From contig NTHE01000024.1 in assembly GCA_002551355.1 (NCBI GenBank), forward strand, positions 47,252-111,251: a stretch of 64,000 nt of DNA, in the 5' to 3' direction. A model generated the notes under the pieces. The model made no database searches. It saw nothing but the letters and a program-made list of their open reading frames with translations, and was not told the DNA's origin. Below, piece by piece: positions 63,982-64,000 of this stretch (positions are counted from its first letter, which is position 1; each line of letters begins with the position of its first letter). The position numbers and the translations under genes are program-made. This DNA is from Streptomyces sp. man185. Lineage in GTDB: Bacteria > Actinomycetota > Actinomycetes > Streptomycetales > Streptomycetaceae.

Positions 63982-64000
63982 CTGTCTCTTATACACATCT
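63982..64000. other. Tn5/Nextera mosaic-end adapter sequence (contamination)
   Basis: The last 19 bases are exactly CTGTCTCTTATACACATCT, the transposase mosaic end used in library preparation. They are far more AT-rich than the flank. The biological sequence ends at 63981. Confidence 0.97.

Noticed and set aside
1..64000. CRISPR arrays, tRNA or rRNA genes, insertion sequences, integrases
   Set aside because: None was seen on reading; the repeats present are GC-rich intergenic units without spacer structure, and no transposase or integrase motifs occur.

Overview
The window is Streptomyces chromosome. Base composition is very GC-rich with strong third-position GC bias. It carries WhiB, coenzyme F420 genes, a LytR-CpsA-Psr (LCP) array, a bldA-type TTA cluster and Streptomyces-style intergenic repeats. 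The last 19 bases are a Tn5/Nextera mosaic-end sequence, so the right edge is the end of a draft contig with adapter left on.

Layout. 1-9.3 kb is a core block: a truncated sensor kinase, a GtrA-like membrane protein, purK-purE, an M19 dipeptidase, a tiny secreted Gly/Asn-repeat protein, an SGNH hydrolase, UDP-glucose dehydrogenase and an acyl-CoA dehydrogenase followed by a strong terminator. 9.8-28.0 kb is a 14-gene same-strand operon that looks like an unfamiliar natural-product pathway. 28.0-36.0 kb is accessory DNA: an eroded gene remnant, methyltransferases, a P-loop kinase, a DHFR-like reductase, a WXG100-like cassette and a decayed chimeric ORF. 36-48 kb holds five LCP cell-wall ligase paralogues with a thioesterase, a glycosyltransferase and an AMP-binding-like protein. 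47-63.8 kb is a second core block: PGRP amidase, sugar-nucleotide transferase, DNA glycosylase, fbiB-cofD (F420), cysteine dioxygenase, whiB, a large glycosyltransferase, DUF5719, metallopeptidase-like, DUF3499 and manB.

From memory, the two core blocks together match a conserved actinobacterial neighbourhood (Mycobacterium tuberculosis about Rv3257c-Rv3277: pmmA, whiB2, fbiA, fbiB, manB-like, LCP, fadE25, purE, purK, GtrA-like). The 9.3-36 kb segment therefore reads as an island inserted between the fadE25 and LCP orthologues.

The pathway (9,792-28,023). It encodes an AMP ligase, a free ACP and a fold-III PLP decarboxylase, which together could load and decarboxylate an amino acid on the ACP. 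A homologue of 3-aminobutyryl-CoA ammonia lyase could then act at the beta position. There are two tandem KASIII enzymes with Cys and His, a Cys-less KAS-like partner, and a further KASIII-like protein with Ser in place of Cys. A SnoaL-like domain is fused to an ACP and a C-terminal docking helix. It sits immediately upstream of a one-module PKS (KS-AT-DH-KR-ACP-TE, malonyl-type AT) that begins with the partner N-terminal docking helix. A second SnoaL protein, an FAD oxidoreductase, an AcpS-type phosphopantetheinyl transferase and an MFS exporter complete the set. The first gene has three TTA codons in its first eight codons, which should tie the operon to bldA. The product cannot be named from sequence; a small polyketide built on an amino-acid-derived starter is the best inference.
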